DNA of 64,000 nt. It comes from Psococerastis gibbosa. Its lineage: Eukaryota > Arthropoda > Insecta > Psocodea > Psocidae. The position numbers were made by a program, and so were the translations under genes. Under the pieces are notes generated by a model, which saw only the letters and a list, made by a program, of their open reading frames with translations, searched no databases and had not been told where the DNA came from. The DNA lies in NCBI GenBank assembly GCA_963971405.1, contig OZ020486.1, positions 8,827,419 to 8,891,418 of the forward strand. The letters run 5' to 3'. Shown piece by piece: positions 33,602 through 44,650 of this stretch (position 1 is its first letter; the number at the start of each line of letters is the position of its first letter).

Positions 33602-33772
33602 CAAGGCCGTAGCCAGGATTTTTTCGGGGGGGGGGGGGGTTCAGAAATTTCATTTGATACTACATAGTAGTTTTTGTTTTTCCTCTCAAAATCCGATTCT
33701 ATCTAGTGTCAAGCCATTTCATTTGGGGGGGGGGGGGTAGAACCACCATGAACTCCCCTAGCTATAACCTTG
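33602..33772. mobile_element. hAT-type MITE with perfect 8-bp duplication
   Basis: Termini CAAGGCCGTAGCCAGG and, inverted, CAAGGTTATAGCTAGG. It is flanked by CTTGTTTG on both sides (33594-33601, 33773-33780). It contains two G-runs of 13. At 171 bp it is the shortest clean member of the CAAGGCCGTAGCC group, also represented at 8550-9020 and 53598-53669. Confidence 0.9.
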
Positions 33773-33852
33773 CTTGTTTGGTAGGGCGTAGCCAGAATCG
33801 TTTTCTAGGGAGTCCAGTTTTCATACAAGGTCAATATACAACAGTTTGTAAT

Positions 33853-34111
33853 GAAGAAGTAGAATCCGGGATGACAGGCCGCGGTCGTTCTGGAAGCGTG
33901 ATTTCAAATGTTTCGTCGGCATCTGCGGTCAACATCTTCAGTGCGTAGACGTAGACTTCTATATGATTGAACCTGTTGCTGCTGAGCCTCCGAGATACAA
34001 TCTTAGCAGTCTACGCAGTTCCACTGCGAAGATGTTGACCGCAGATGCTGGCGAAACGTTTGAAAGTACGCTTTCATCGGCCCATCATTCTAAGAATTCT
34101 ACTCCTTCATC
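33853..34111. mobile_element. M3 inverted-repeat element, long copy
   Basis: Termini GAAGAAGTAGAATCCGGGAT and, at the right, AGAATTCTACTCCTTCATC. Inner inverted segments include TCGGCATCTGCGGTCAACAT paired with TGTTGACCGCAGATGCTGGC. Shorter relatives are at 40611-40756 and 43893-43984. Non-coding. Confidence 0.75.
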
Positions 34112-34179
34112 ACGGCAGTGAAAGACTGTAATTATAAATAAATATCTTTATGATCTATTATTGAGCGAACCTACTATGC

Positions 34180-34300
34180 CGTTTAGAATTAACTTATTCC
34201 TCGGGTTAAAAATTTAAACAAAGCAAATTTGAAAATCACTTTCCATTATAAAATTATTATGTATACATTTTTGATCCCAAGGTTAAGATTAACCATTATC
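34180..34300. repeat. R6-core repeat
   Basis: GGGTTAAAAATTTAAACAAA, AATCACTTTCCATTATAAAA and CCCAAGGTTAAG match the R6 core. It directly follows the M3 element. Confidence 0.5.
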
Positions 34301-34304
34301 GCGT

Positions 34305-34545
34305 GTCGAGTCCTGATTACCTCCGAATTAATTGTGTGACTTTACAATGTTTCCTGTATGATTAATAGGAGTCTACTAAAATCAGGAAGTCCACCTTTAT
34401 CAGTCAACTCGATCCCCTCCTCTTTGAGGTAAAGGAGTCTGCCCCTAGGGTGCTTTATGTTAAGAAACAGATTTATTCCTCCCGCCAGGCTGTTAGGGTT
34501 GCTTAAAAGCAGAAATCCTGAAAGGAGGCGATGGAAAACAAACTA
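34305..34545 (+). repeat. R4 repeat copy
   Basis: CCTCCGAATTAATTGTGTGA, AAATCAGGAAGTCCACC, TTTGAGGTAAAGGAGTCTGC and CTGAAAGGAGGCG are all shared with 6155-6335. The CCTCCGAATTAAT start links it to 41285-41520. Confidence 0.6.
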
Positions 34546-35020
34546 AGTTAACAAACAATCATTTCTTGATACCCAACGGGGCCTTGAGCTATCGCCTTAC
34601 TCGATTAATGTTTGCCCCTGATAAAGGGGCATGAAAATCAGAGGCAGTCCCAGACCTCATAAAAGGGGGAGGCACTTTTTAATTTTTTTTTGGAAAATAG
34701 GGCTGAAGCATTGGGGTTTTACGCATCTTCAGAGCAACAAGGGTTCTATATTACAGGGAATTAATAAAATAGTGCATAAGGGGGGCTCGCGGGTCTCCCC
34801 CAGGAGTAATGTTTTGAAAAACAGGGCAGAAATAATGGGGTTTTTCGCATTTTGAGTGCAGTTAACACTTGTATTTTAGAGGCAAAGAATATAACTATAT
34901 GCCTTCCAAGGGGGGGGGGGGCAATTACCCGCAGTGCCGGTCGCTGCGTCCGCCTCTGATGAAAATATTATTTAGATTCACTTGAAAAATTTCAAAATTT
35001 ACATATACTGTGTATGCAAA
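34546..35020. other. unassigned DNA
   Basis: A short internal near-repeat (GGGCTGAAGCATTGGGGTTT at ~34698 and GGGCAGAAATAATGGGGTTT at ~34823) suggests a small tandem duplication of about 125 bp. A G-run lies at 34909. Confidence 0.4.
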
Positions 35021-35023
35021 GTT

Positions 35024-35217
35024 AATAAATAAATAAATTATAAAATAAGGACTTCTTTTGTCTTACTAGGCCGACCTAGCGATGTTAGGGCTTTAAGCCC
35101 TCTCTTATACTCAACTAGGAAGGCCCGGGACCCCCTGCTTTACATGCCCTCCTGGGACTCAAAGCAACAACCTTTCGGATTGAAGTCAGAGTCCGTACCC
35201 CTACTCTACATGTCCTG
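35024..35217 (-). mobile_element. SINE1 copy (minus)
   Basis: An (AAAT)n-type tail at the left, the GCCGACCTAGCGATGTTAGG body, a degenerate B-box region, and the reversed head ending CCCTACTCTACATGTCCTG. Confidence 0.75.
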
Positions 35218-35699
35218 ACGCGTTCACGATCATGACACGTTCACGATAACGATCATTTTGAGGCCTTTTCAGAACAAGGAAAATCTCAACTGACAAATTT
35301 ATGCATCTCATCTTATCAAAATAATGGGATTCAAATAATAAAGCACTAAATTTTTTTATTCAATTTTTCAGCACAGGGGATAGAATGGTCTAGGGAGTTT
35401 ACCTGAATAATTTTCATATAAATAGTGACATGATAATATGCAACTTTTAAATGGAATGTAAAAGTTTTGAAGCTTTAAAATGTAGATGACCCGCAGGCAG
35501 AGTCAAAAGTTCTCCATCACAATGTGAAAGTTTTGGTTTCACTTTTTGTCTCTAATGTATGTTTTCTGTCTTTCAGGATGAAATTTCAACCTGTGGACTT
35601 CAATCTCTAATGGGAATTATGCAAATGGCTTAGAAATGAAGTTAAATGTTTATTTTATGAAGGGCTTATTATGAGTCTACGTCCAATTTTACTATAAAT
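35218..35699. other. unassigned DNA
   Basis: GTTCACGATCATGACACGTT short repeats at 35220-35260. Nothing else is recognised. Confidence 0.35.
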
Positions 35700-35937
35700 A
35701 TGGTGGCCCATTGAATCTTCCCCAATGGCCAAGTTGAATCCCACAGAACAGAGTCTGTTCAAAACTGCAGCAAACTTGGCAGTGTGCACGCGCTGAGACT
35801 ACAAGTCAGTCTAAGTTCGTTTCGAGACCTGGTCCCCTCCTAATTAGTCGTGTGACTGACTATGTTCCCCAAGTGGTTCGGAATCCACGATATTGAGGAA
35901 GTCCACCCTATCAGTGAAAAAAATTTCATTTCATATT
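35700..35937 (+). repeat. R4 repeat copy, upstream part
   Basis: CAAGTTGAATCCCACAGAAC, CAGCAAACTTGGCAGTGTGC, ACTACAAGTCAGTCTAAG, then CCCCAAGTGGTTCGGAATCC. It overlaps the reverse-oriented copy at 41285-41520 across its whole length and shows that the R4 family is longer than the 180 bp seen at 6155. Confidence 0.6.
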
Positions 35938-37249
35938 GTATCACGAATTTCTTTTCATATTCTTAAATAAGTCGGAGAGTGGTCGAATGCACTATCAAAT
36001 CTTTGAAACGGCACAGTAGGTTTTCAGAACCTGAACGCTGCACTGGAGCCAGGCCCAAATTTCAATTTCTGGTATCATTATAAGCCTAGTGTTTCCGCTC
36101 GTACTCGGCGTACGGGGAAGGGTTGTGCTCTTGGTGATGGAGAGAAGGAACCACACAGGTTGGATTCAAAAACTCTTCTCATATATTTTACAATTACATG
36201 GGCAGACGCCCCAATTATAGTACTGTGAGCCGATTGGTCCCCCACTCCTGTGCAACCCCAACAACTACTACCCCAACACTACTAGTGGAGAAGGCAGTGG
36301 CGGGTTAAGGCCCACCACATTCACTAATTTGGTTCATATTATATGACTTTGTATGTTAGGCCAATTCCCGCTGGAAGTTGGCCTTAACACCTACTGTTTT
36401 TGTATCTCCAATGATTGTATACTTGTTATAGTGAATGTTTCAACTTTCACGTTTCATCATATGAAATAAATAACATAGTACAAGTTGCAGTAAAGCGTGT
36501 ATTGTAAAAAAAAAAGAACATTATTCGTGAGGTCGCTAGAGTTCTCACGGCGCGGCGCCCCCCCCCCCCCCTCCTCTCCCTCTAAAACACGGGTACTCCT
36601 AGGACCTAGGGATAAATTTGGGCCCGGACAGAAGAGTCGTTTATGATAAGCCAGCCAGCCATTTAAATACAAGCCGTATCAGAAATATAAAAATATGATT
36701 CGCATAACAATGAAACAATGAAGAGCTTTTTTAACAAAAACATTTTTTTAAAAATCAGATTTGAATGAAAACTCTGCAGGAAAAGCCCGGGAAAAGCATT
36801 TTGGTGTGTAAGACTAATGAATCTCGGTGTAGCCCATGGTTGACTGTGCCCATTTCGCAATAAATCCTCGCCTAAAGAAAATTCGCCCCTCTACCACTTC
36901 CGTTTTCCGTCAGGTTTCTCCCTCCCCCCTCCCTTTCTGAGAAAGGTTTTCCTTTCAAGCGACTATTTACACTTTTCCCCCTCACAGATCTCTCTATTAA
37001 ACCGTTTTCAGGTGCTCTTGATCAGTGAATTGAGCGTGTTGGAACGACAGCGGAATTGCTGGTAGAAAGGGTTGTTTTAATTAGATCTTTGCGGCTTTAA
37101 GCTTGCTTAACTTTATGATTACTTACTTAAATGTTTGGTTAGAAGCTGATGGGGAAGAATCTGTGAGACCTGGTGGAGTCGGTTTTGTTATGTTCTGCGC
37201 ATGACAACTTCAGTGGAATCCGAAAGGTTCTGAAGTCTTCCCGCGAATG
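35938..37249. other. unassigned DNA
   Basis: A C-run of about 15 lies near 36558. The region 36090-36340 is GC-richer, with no partner in the window. No gene. Confidence 0.35.
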
Positions 37250-37459
37250 TATAAATAAATTAGGACTTTTTGTCCTAATACTAAGCCAACCTAGCGGAGT
37301 TAGGGCTATAAAGCCCTCTATTACACTCAACTAGGAAGGCCGGAAGGCCTGCTTTACATGCCCTCTGAGGCATGGCCAGAAAATGTAGCAAGTGTGGGAA
37401 TCGAACCAACAACCTTTCGGGTGAAAGTCAAAATCCGTACCACTAATCTACATGTCTTG
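37250..37459 (-). mobile_element. SINE1 copy (minus)
   Basis: Full length: A/T tail, GCCAACCTAGCGGAGTTAGG body, reversed B box AATCGAACCAACAAC, head ending CACTAATCTACATGTC. Confidence 0.8.
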
Positions 37460-37639
37460 ATGTATGTAACTACGTCGTTAAATTATATACTTAGGTATAT
37501 AGTCGAGCCTTAATAAATAATACAATATAAGAATTAGAGGGCACGATTGCCGACAAAACTATAGTTCCTAGAGATACTTCCAGTAGCGATTCCTTATACG
37601 TTCCCTAATGGATCTGACTTTCTATGGGCCCAGGCTTAC

Positions 37640-37830
37640 TTATAGTCGACCATTGGTCTCTTGTTCAATGCCAACGACACCATGGATTTCGGACATTATT
37701 TGTATTGTTTCCGTATGAGTTCTTGGCCAGCTAAAAGCGATAATGGACAAGCTGAGATAAGTTTACTCTTAGCGCAATGAAACAGGCGAAAGCATGACTT
37801 AACCAAGTACAGATTCGAGTCTCTTTCCCC
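37640..37830 (+). repeat. R5 repeat copy
   Basis: CACCATGGATTTCGGACATT, TTGTATTGTTTCCG, GCGATAATGGACAAGCTGAG and CTTAACCAAGTACAGATTCG. It is closely related to 14279-14535. Confidence 0.6.
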
Positions 37831-38920
37831 CATATGGGCTAAATGCAAAGTCAAAAGGCCACTCACAGTATGACTATGCCAGTATTCACGCGCATACAAA
37901 AAGTCATCCTAGATTTAGAGAGACAGTAGCCGCCCCCCCCCCTCTAGTCCTGAAAAAAAACACAGCAAACCGAGCGTGCCATTCCTCATAACACACATCT
38001 GCCATTTTTTTTTTAATGCTTTACAAAAACCAAAGTACAGTCATCAGTTTCGTGTCATTTCTTGCAGCGGCAACAATCAAGCGCTACAACCGTCCATTAG
38101 CCACATATTGAAGTTCAAAAGGCGGGAAAGAATTCAATAGAAAGACAATAAAACGGGCAAATTGACTGGAAAAACTGAAAGTTATGAAAACTCAAGAAGG
38201 CAATTCTGGTAGACCGAGAGGGAGGAGAAGCGGAAATTTGTCCAGCGGATGAATTTGGGTCTAGTTGAGAATGAGCTCCTCTTCGGGGTGGAAAAGGGGG
38301 CGGGGGGTGGCCGCGGAAACCCGATAGCACTAACATCCATCAAGTATTCTGTTCCGTTTTCTACCCCCCTCCCCCCTCCATTTTCGACTAACCGCTATGG
38401 TCTTTAATGGCTATAAATTGAATGAGAATAGGCTCCAATATACTGGATTTCAACTTTAATTATTTCGGTTCTATGAGGCTCATTTGTAACGTCATTTTGT
38501 AGATGGCAGCACCAGTTGCAATGATATTTTCATTTTTCCATAAGCCTCAAGACTATATTAAAATGATTTTTAATTACGTATTATTTTAAAGTGATATTTT
38601 TCTATAAATCGTGGAGAATATATATATTAAATTATATGCAGCGAAATAAGGTCCAGGCATAGTAAAAATATTATAAAAAATATTGAAAGAATTAATTAGA
38701 TGCTAAGAGCTTAGTTTTCACATGAAAACGGCGGCCATTATGAATAATATGGATATCGGTTTGTCGTGAGCGAACCTAGTGACCAAAACTGTCCCTACAG
38801 AACCTCATTGCACGTGCTTTCTATTGTTCCTGACTATATCAGACTGGACTGCGTGGTGCTTTGAGGCGAACAAGTTCAGATGGAGAAGTTCTAGGGGAGC
38901 CAAAGCTTTTTAGTCAAGTC
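37831..38920. other. unassigned DNA
   Basis: A C-run lies near 37933. No gene. Confidence 0.35.
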
Positions 38921-39134
38921 AAGACATGTAGAGTAGTGGTACGGACTCTGACATTCACCCGAATGGTTGTTGGTTCGAGTCCTACACTTCCTCAATTTTT
39001 TGGCCATGCTTTGGAGGGCATGTAAAGCAGGTAGTCCTGGAACTTACTGGTTGAGTGTAAGAGAGGGCTTTATAGCCCTAACTCCGCTAGGTTGGCTTAG
39101 TAATAGAACATAAAGTCCTTATTCATTTATTTTA
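38921..39134 (+). mobile_element. SINE1 copy (plus)
   Basis: A well-preserved copy: ACATGTAGAGTAGTGGTACG, B box GGTTCGAGTCC, body GGCTTTATAGCCCTAACTCC and the GTTGGCTTAGTAATAGAAC end, then a T/A-rich tail. Confidence 0.85.
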
Positions 39135-39254
39135 GTGGATTTAGAATCACGGATATACTGGGAGATAAGGCGTCAAATCGCTGAGCAGCTTAAAGTTATT
39201 TTCTCACTGTGAACAAAAAAATCCCTTTCGGCTCTGGCCGATATCGTGTAGGGA

Positions 39255-39440
39255 GATTCCGCAGACCCTGCCTCAAATTTAGGGGGGGGGGGTTCAGCGG
39301 GCAGGCTCAGTGGATTATAACATAAAAAGACATTATTATTTTTAATTTTCACTGTATACCCATTGTTATCTAGTGTAAGTTCATTTTATTTGGGGGGAGG
39401 GGCGTGCAAGGGTCCGGACCACCCCCCTTAAATTCGCCCT
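39255..39440. mobile_element. G/C-run MITE, copy 2 (reversed)
   Basis: The reverse complement of 28381-28570: TCAGCGGGCAGGCTCAGTGG, TACCCATTGTTATCTAGTGT and GGGTCCGGACCACCCCC. It ends CGCCCTTGGCTACC. Confidence 0.65.
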
Positions 39441-40610
39441 TGGCTACCTACGCTATGTACATATGTAATAAAAAATAAAAAATACTTAATCATTTTCCCG
39501 ACCACAACATCAACACACAAAACACTCTGGTGTTCCAAACAATTACGACTATGAACTTTTACTAATTAAATTATTTTTACTTTGACTGGACGTCATCTTG
39601 AAATCGTTGATTTGTCTTAAAAGGTGTTGATAACCATTATTGTAGATACTAATACGGGCTTTCAGTCAGATTTTAATTCATTCCTCTGCGACCAATATTA
39701 TAACTGAGATATGAATTATATAAGGTTACAATCGGCCACCATCTTGTAACTACTTAGTGGATCTAGCTGGTTAACGAACTCGATCAAGAGATTTGCATGA
39801 TCAATTTTTGTGCCAAGTTTCATCAAAATCAGACAATATTTACAGAAGTTAGAGTGTTTCCTAAAATCTATATATATATATAACATTTTGAACGGACGGT
39901 GGTTTTAGGCTCAGGGGGTCTTGAAACGAAAAGTTGTGAAGAAATTTTCCGAAAGTCGAACATTGGTCGCCATCTCAATAGGTAGATGAATCTCCCTAAA
40001 AACTAACTCCTTGAACACAGGGATGTGAATACCCCAGTTGATCGCCAGTTTCGCATAAATAACAAAGTCACGTTCCACTTTAGAGAGAAAGACTGATTAT
40101 TTCGCCACTTCATTCTGCTTCCCGTTATTCGACGTGGCACAAGTCGAACAACTCATTCCTCAATCCAGTTAGTGGTGCAAATAAATCAAGACTGAATTAA
40201 TTAAAGTGTAGCTGAGTGCCTACAATTTTTCAGCTTAATGGAAGGACGGGGCTTTATCTTGCGATAAAGGACCAACCTTTCTCATTGGCGGGCTCTTTTT
40301 CGTTTTGGGTTATTTAAAACTGAAAGGAGGGGGGGGGGGAAGAGTGTTGAAAGGGTGAGCCCCGACTATTAGCCTTCCGGGTTTAAAGGGAGCCAAAATA
40401 TGTTTAAATTCATATTTATTGGTTAGAGGACTGTGTAGTCTCTTTTAAAGATAGGTTTGTATTATTGGCATGGTTTTTGCATCTTCTCTTCGGGTTGAGC
40501 AAGTCTGAAATTGGTGATAAGGTAAAACTGTGCTTATATGCTTCCCTCTGTAGACTTCAGTTCATGCTGGGAGTGCCCAGGTTTTTTCTAAACAAGATTA
40601 GTCGGCTTTG
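39441..40610. other. unassigned DNA
   Basis: No gene. A G-run lies near 40330. CATCTTGTAACTACTTAGTG and CGCCATCTCAATAGGTAGAT pieces are not repeated elsewhere. Confidence 0.35.
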
Positions 40611-40756
40611 AAACAGTAGAGTTTGGGACGATAGACAGTGATCGTCCTGAAAGCGTACTTCTAAACGTTTCTTCAACATCTGCGGTCGACATCTTCAGTG
40701 GAACTACGTAAACTTCTATGTCTCAACGGCAACTATCATCCCGGATTCTACTGTGT
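40611..40756. mobile_element. M3 element, medium copy
   Basis: ACAGTAGAGTTTGGGACGAT at the left and ATCATCCCGGATTCTACTGT at the right are inverted repeats. The interior has GATCGTCCTGAAAGCGTACT, ATCTGCGGTCGACATCTTCA and GTGGAACTACGT, shared with 33853-34111. Confidence 0.75.
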
Positions 40757-41284
40757 CATCGTCTGTGCATTTGTCTCCTAACTTTACTTCTAAATAGCTC
40801 TGTCATACACTCCTGCTCGATTGAGTCCAAGTGGGTGCTTGCTAGATCTGAAAGACTCTTGGCAACTCCGTCGCAGATGTGCACGCGGTTGTCGAGAGCG
40901 CTAATCATAGCAGCAGTGTGCAGGATTGTTCCCTGACGTGTCCCAGAGCACAAGAGATCTTCTTAAAGGGTACAGTCAGTACCCCAAAATTTAGCAAAAT
41001 AGCAATTTTTTTAGATAACTATCTAAAAAAAAATCGCCGGGGAGACCCCGGTCCCCCATTTTGTTAATCAAGTTATCGTCTGCAAAATCAAAATTTTTTG
41101 TCGACAACTATTTCAGGCCTATCTTTTAAAAAACAATCTCCGGAGGGGGGGCGCCAAATGAAACACCACCCCATTCGAAAACCTATCGTCAGCGGGCTAA
41201 CTTTATGAAAACTGGACCCCCCCCCCCCAAAAAAAAAAAATTCTGGGTATAGTGAAAGAAGTTTTGGTTATGGGGAGAAGAGGA

Positions 41285-41520
41285 GTTGACTGACCTCCTG
41301 ATTATAGTGGATTCTGAACCACTTGGGGAACTTAATAAAGCCACACGATTAATTCGGAGGTGACCATCAGGACTCGACACGCATTCAGACTGACTGGTAT
41401 ATATTCTAAGCGCGTTATCATGTCCCACCATGTTCCCCTGCCAACGTTGTGCACACTACCAAGTTTGCCGCAGTTTGCAACAGGCTCTGTTCTGGTGGAT
41501 TCAACTTGGTACGGCTGTTG
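41285..41520 (-). repeat. R4 repeat copy (minus)
   Basis: Reversed, it reads CAAGTTGAATCCACCAGAAC, GGCAAACTTGGTAGTGTGCA, GTCAGTCTGAATGCGTGTCG, CCTCCGAATTAATCGTGTGG, AAGTGGTTCAGAATCCACTA. It joins the upstream part seen at 35700 to the downstream part seen at 6155 and 34305. Confidence 0.65.
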
Positions 41521-41989
41521 GGTCGAGGTGAAACGAGGGGTAACATGGAATATGGAAACTTTTTGTTGGGAATCCCTGCTCTATAGTTCCATTATTTCAC
41601 AACGAACCCTACTGGTACGATATATTTTGGAGTTTACAAGAAAGTAATTGTGCGATGCGGGCCCCAGTGTGCAGCATAGAGTTATAAAATAACAAAACAT
41701 TGTTAAAATGAAATCCCACCTCTACAAATGAGATCAAAATATCAAAAGAACAAAGTAAAATTTTGATGACGGCAAAAAGACAGGATTATTTATTGGCGAT
41801 GACAGGCAGGGAAATGGTTTTCATTGTACGTTACCATCCGTCACATGCACATGAGTCAGATTTTTACAGTGGGCTACACAAACAGTTATTATGACTGCAT
41901 ATCGCTGACCAGTCTTTCAATTCTTGAGAATCATAATAAATTAAAGGAACTGGTAGTGAACTAGTACCTAGGTACGTACAGTACATTGG
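41521..41989. other. unassigned DNA upstream of the LINE
   Basis: Nothing recognised. Confidence 0.35.
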
Positions 41990-43295
41990 CACCTAATAAA
42001 TGAATTAAGTGATATTTCTAACAAGAAACAATACAGTCTTTGCATCCTAAATGACTTAAAAAAAGGTTTTGACACTATTTCCCACAGTATACTACTTAAA
42101 AAAATGGAGAAACTAGGGCTCAGAGGGCAAGTCCACACTTTGCTAACCAGTTACCTGACTAATCGAAAACAAAAAACAAAAACGTTACCTAGTTCTGACA
42201 AATGCATTTGTTTTAGCGATGAAGATACCGTTACGTGTGGCATACCCCAAGGCACGGTACTTGGACCATTTTGCTTCAATTTAATCTTAAATGATTTATT
42301 AACCTTAAAACTAAGTAGCAAAATAAATGCATTTGCGGATGATACGATACTAATATGCAGAGGCTCCACAAGAGCCGAGCTATATGAGTCTGCAAACAAT
42401 GATCTGAAAATTGTAAAATCATGGATGAATGACAATTTACTTACTCTAAACTTAAAAAAAACGTATTATATAGAGTTCACTAATTCACAAACCAACATAC
42501 AAACTGACAACTACCGAATTGAGGGAATCCAAAGAGTAGATAGCGCAAAATATCTTGGTTTGATAATAGACAAAAAACTAAACTGGCAGGAACAAATTAA
42601 TACCCTTATATTGAAACTTAGAAAATCTATTTACAAATTCGTCCAAGTTAGGAATATAGTTGATGAACACTTACTGAGAGCCATATACTTTGCTTTAATA
42701 CAGTCACACTTACAATATGGGATTATAGCATGGGGGGCTTCATATAAAAATGAACTTGAACGGCTAATTAAAATTCAAAAGAAAATCCTTAAAATTATGT
42801 ACAAAAAGCCTAAATTATTCCCCACTGAAGAGCTTTTTTATATTGCCAAAGTCCCAACCATCAATAAAATATTTACCAAACAATCTCTAATACAGTTATA
42901 CAAAAATAAGCTTTTAGGCCTGCATCCCGAAGTCTCCCACGAACATGGCACAAGATATAAAGAGAGAAAACCCCTACTGCACGAAAAACCAAGAACAAGT
43001 AAAACTAAAAATACAGCGCAATACAAGGCACTCTCTATCTATAATGATCTGCCCAGAAACTTGAAGGATGGTAGAAGCCTACGAGTATTTATAACCAAAG
43101 CTTCCCAGCACTTGAATCTCTTTTAAGAATATGTAATTTTCAACTCCCCCCCCCCTCCCCTTCCAATAAGATTCCATTCATTCATTTACTTATTTCAATT
43201 CTTTTCAATATTAAACTAATCAGCATCAAGGACAATTTTATTGAGTGCACTGTGAACTTTTAGAAAATAAGCAACTAACCTAACCTAACGTAATC

Positions 43296-43327
<32 letters not shown>

Positions 43328-43456
43328 CTAACTTTATTTTTAAGCTTGACTTACATCCCTTTAACTAGCCACGCACGGCCTTGGCCTGTGGCAATACCTA
43401 TGTATCACTATGTAATGTTTATGGGACTGAATAAATATAATAATAATAATAATAAT
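41990..43456 (+). mobile_element. 5'-truncated LINE (CR1/Jockey-type)
   Basis: It starts inside the reverse transcriptase (endonuclease missing) and runs through the stop at 43126, a ~300-bp 3' untranslated part with a C-run (43147) and a 22-base T-run (43304-43325), and ends in (AAT)n at about 43433-43456. The 3' end GGCCTGTGGCAATACC and GGGACTGAATAAATA are shared with smaller tails at 9825-9935. 5' truncation and a simple-repeat tail are typical of target-primed retrotransposition. Confidence 0.85.
41993..43126 (+). CDS. LINE reverse transcriptase, partial ORF2
   Basis: The frame is open from the truncation point; the first ATG is at 42104 (340 codons), but reverse transcriptase homology begins before it with CILNDLKKGFDTISHSILL, so that ATG is not the true start. 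Counting from it, IPQGTVLGP lies at about residues 47-55, the catalytic FADD at 77-80, LTLNLKKT at 113-120 and KYLGLIIDKKLNW at 149-161. The C-terminal part has YNDLPRNLKDGRSLRVFITK, a tail module like those at 10327 and 10621. The endonuclease and the first third of the reverse transcriptase are lost, so it cannot act alone. The uninterrupted frame suggests a fairly recent insertion. Confidence 0.85.
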   Translation, partial: LINELSDISNKKQYSLCILNDLKKGFDTISHSILLKKMEKLGLRGQVHTLLTSYLTNRKQKTKTLPSSDKCICFSDEDTVTCGIPQGTVLGPFCFNLILNDLLTLKLSSKINAFADDTILICRGSTRAELYESANNDLKIVKSWMNDNLLTLNLKKTYYIEFTNSQTNIQTDNYRIEGIQRVDSAKYLGLIIDKKLNWQEQINTLILKLRKSIYKFVQVRNIVDEHLLRAIYFALIQSHLQYGIIAWGASYKNELERLIKIQKKILKIMYKKPKLFPTEELFYIAKVPTINKIFTKQSLIQLYKNKLLGLHPEVSHEHGTRYKERKPLLHEKPRTSKTKNTAQYKALSIYNDLPRNLKDGRSLRVFITKASQHLNLF

Positions 43457-43892
43457 CTTCTCGCGTGTCACAAATCGCTCATAAGGTGTAACTTTGCTGG
43501 TGGGTTTCCGTCTGCAGATGGAAGTTCTTGCCGAAAGCGCTCAGGGTTTTTTACTAACACCAGTGGGTTTCATAGTCAAAGTTAATGATTTAACTATTAT
43601 TTGGGTTTCACTAATGCTAGTTTTAGTTGTTAACAAGTTTTGGTAAAATACCAAGTTTTTGTTTTTGTTTGTTAATTAAAATGAAATAGGCTACCACGAA
43701 GTCACGAGTAATTGTTTCTACATACAGTAGTCTAGATGGATTGACTAATTGTCGTAATAATCGGGCACACCTCTCTTTGTACAAAGTCGAATTTCACAGG
43801 AAATATCCATTGTTGAGCCATCAAAAATATTGCAACCCTTAAGAGAAATGGGTACTGTTCTAACTTTTTTTTTAATACATGATATGATTGAC
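43457..43892. other. unassigned DNA
   Basis: Nothing recognised. Confidence 0.35.
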
Positions 43893-43984
43893 GAAGCAGT
43901 TGAATCCGGGATAATAGGGATGGTCGTTTTGGAAGTACGCTTTCAAAACGACCACGGCATATCATCCCGGATTCTACTGCTTCC
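43893..43984. mobile_element. M3 element, minimal palindrome
   Basis: A 92-bp hairpin: GAAGCAGTTGAATCCGGGAT pairs with ATCCCGGATTCTACTGCTTC, and GGTCGTTTTGGAAGTACG pairs with CGCTTTCAAAACGACC. It shows what the M3 family reduces to when the centre is lost. Confidence 0.8.
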
Positions 43985-44029
43985 TCACGTAACTCCGGCC
44001 ATGAAAGCTTTTTTAATTTTATTATAATG

Positions 44030-44650
44030 TGACTGACCAATTGAACAAAGTTTCCGAACTTCTTCCTTATTGTACAAATCAAATCCGATAATTGTGGCCG
44101 ATCGGTGTTAGAATGTATCAAAAATTTTCAGGAAAATTTCTTCTAGGTGATGTGATATTTTTGACAGCTCTCCACTCGATTTTTCATGAGATTTTACACA
44201 TGCAAGGCTATTCCACCTCCAATTACCCAGGGACGGATCCAGCCCATTTTTTTGGGGGGGTAGCTGAGGGTCAAAATAGGAAAAACTTATGTAGGATCGA
44301 CTAAATTAGAGCGTAATAACTTAATTTACAATGGATTTACCAAATTTTGGGGGGGGGGGGGGCAGCTACCCCCCCCTACCCCCCCCTGTATCCGTCCTTG
44401 CAATTACCTCTTAATGGTGGGCCTTCCACAGTTTCTGAACACCTTCCTCCGGACCAACCTTTTCATTCCCAAATCAATTATTGTGGCCAATGTGGCAAAG
44501 AGAAACTTATCTTATCAAAATGTTCAGAAAACTTCATTTAGAGGATATTTTTGACAGCTCTACAATCGATTTTTCACGAGAAATGTGAGTTTTACACGTG
44601 TAAGGCTATTCACCCTCCGATTGTCTCTTAGACCTTCCATGATCCATCAT
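44030..44650 (+). repeat. direct duplication split by a MITE
   Basis: The two halves (44030-44227 and 44430-44650) share ATTGTGGCC, GATATTTTTGACAGCTCT, CAATCGATTTTTCA and GCAAGGCTATTC-type pieces in the same order and orientation. The hAT-type MITE at 44228-44400 sits between them. Confidence 0.6.
44228..44400. mobile_element. hAT-type MITE with perfect 8-bp duplication
   Basis: Termini CAGGGACGGATCCAG and, inverted, CAAGGACGGATACAG. CAATTACC flanks both sides (44220-44227, 44401-44408). It has a G-run of 13 followed by three C-runs near its right end. 173 bp, non-coding. Confidence 0.9.

Noticed and set aside
43276-43292. telomeric TTAGG-type repeat (CTAACCTAACCTAACG)
   Set aside because: Only about two and a half units inside the 3' part of a LINE; too short to be interstitial telomere.
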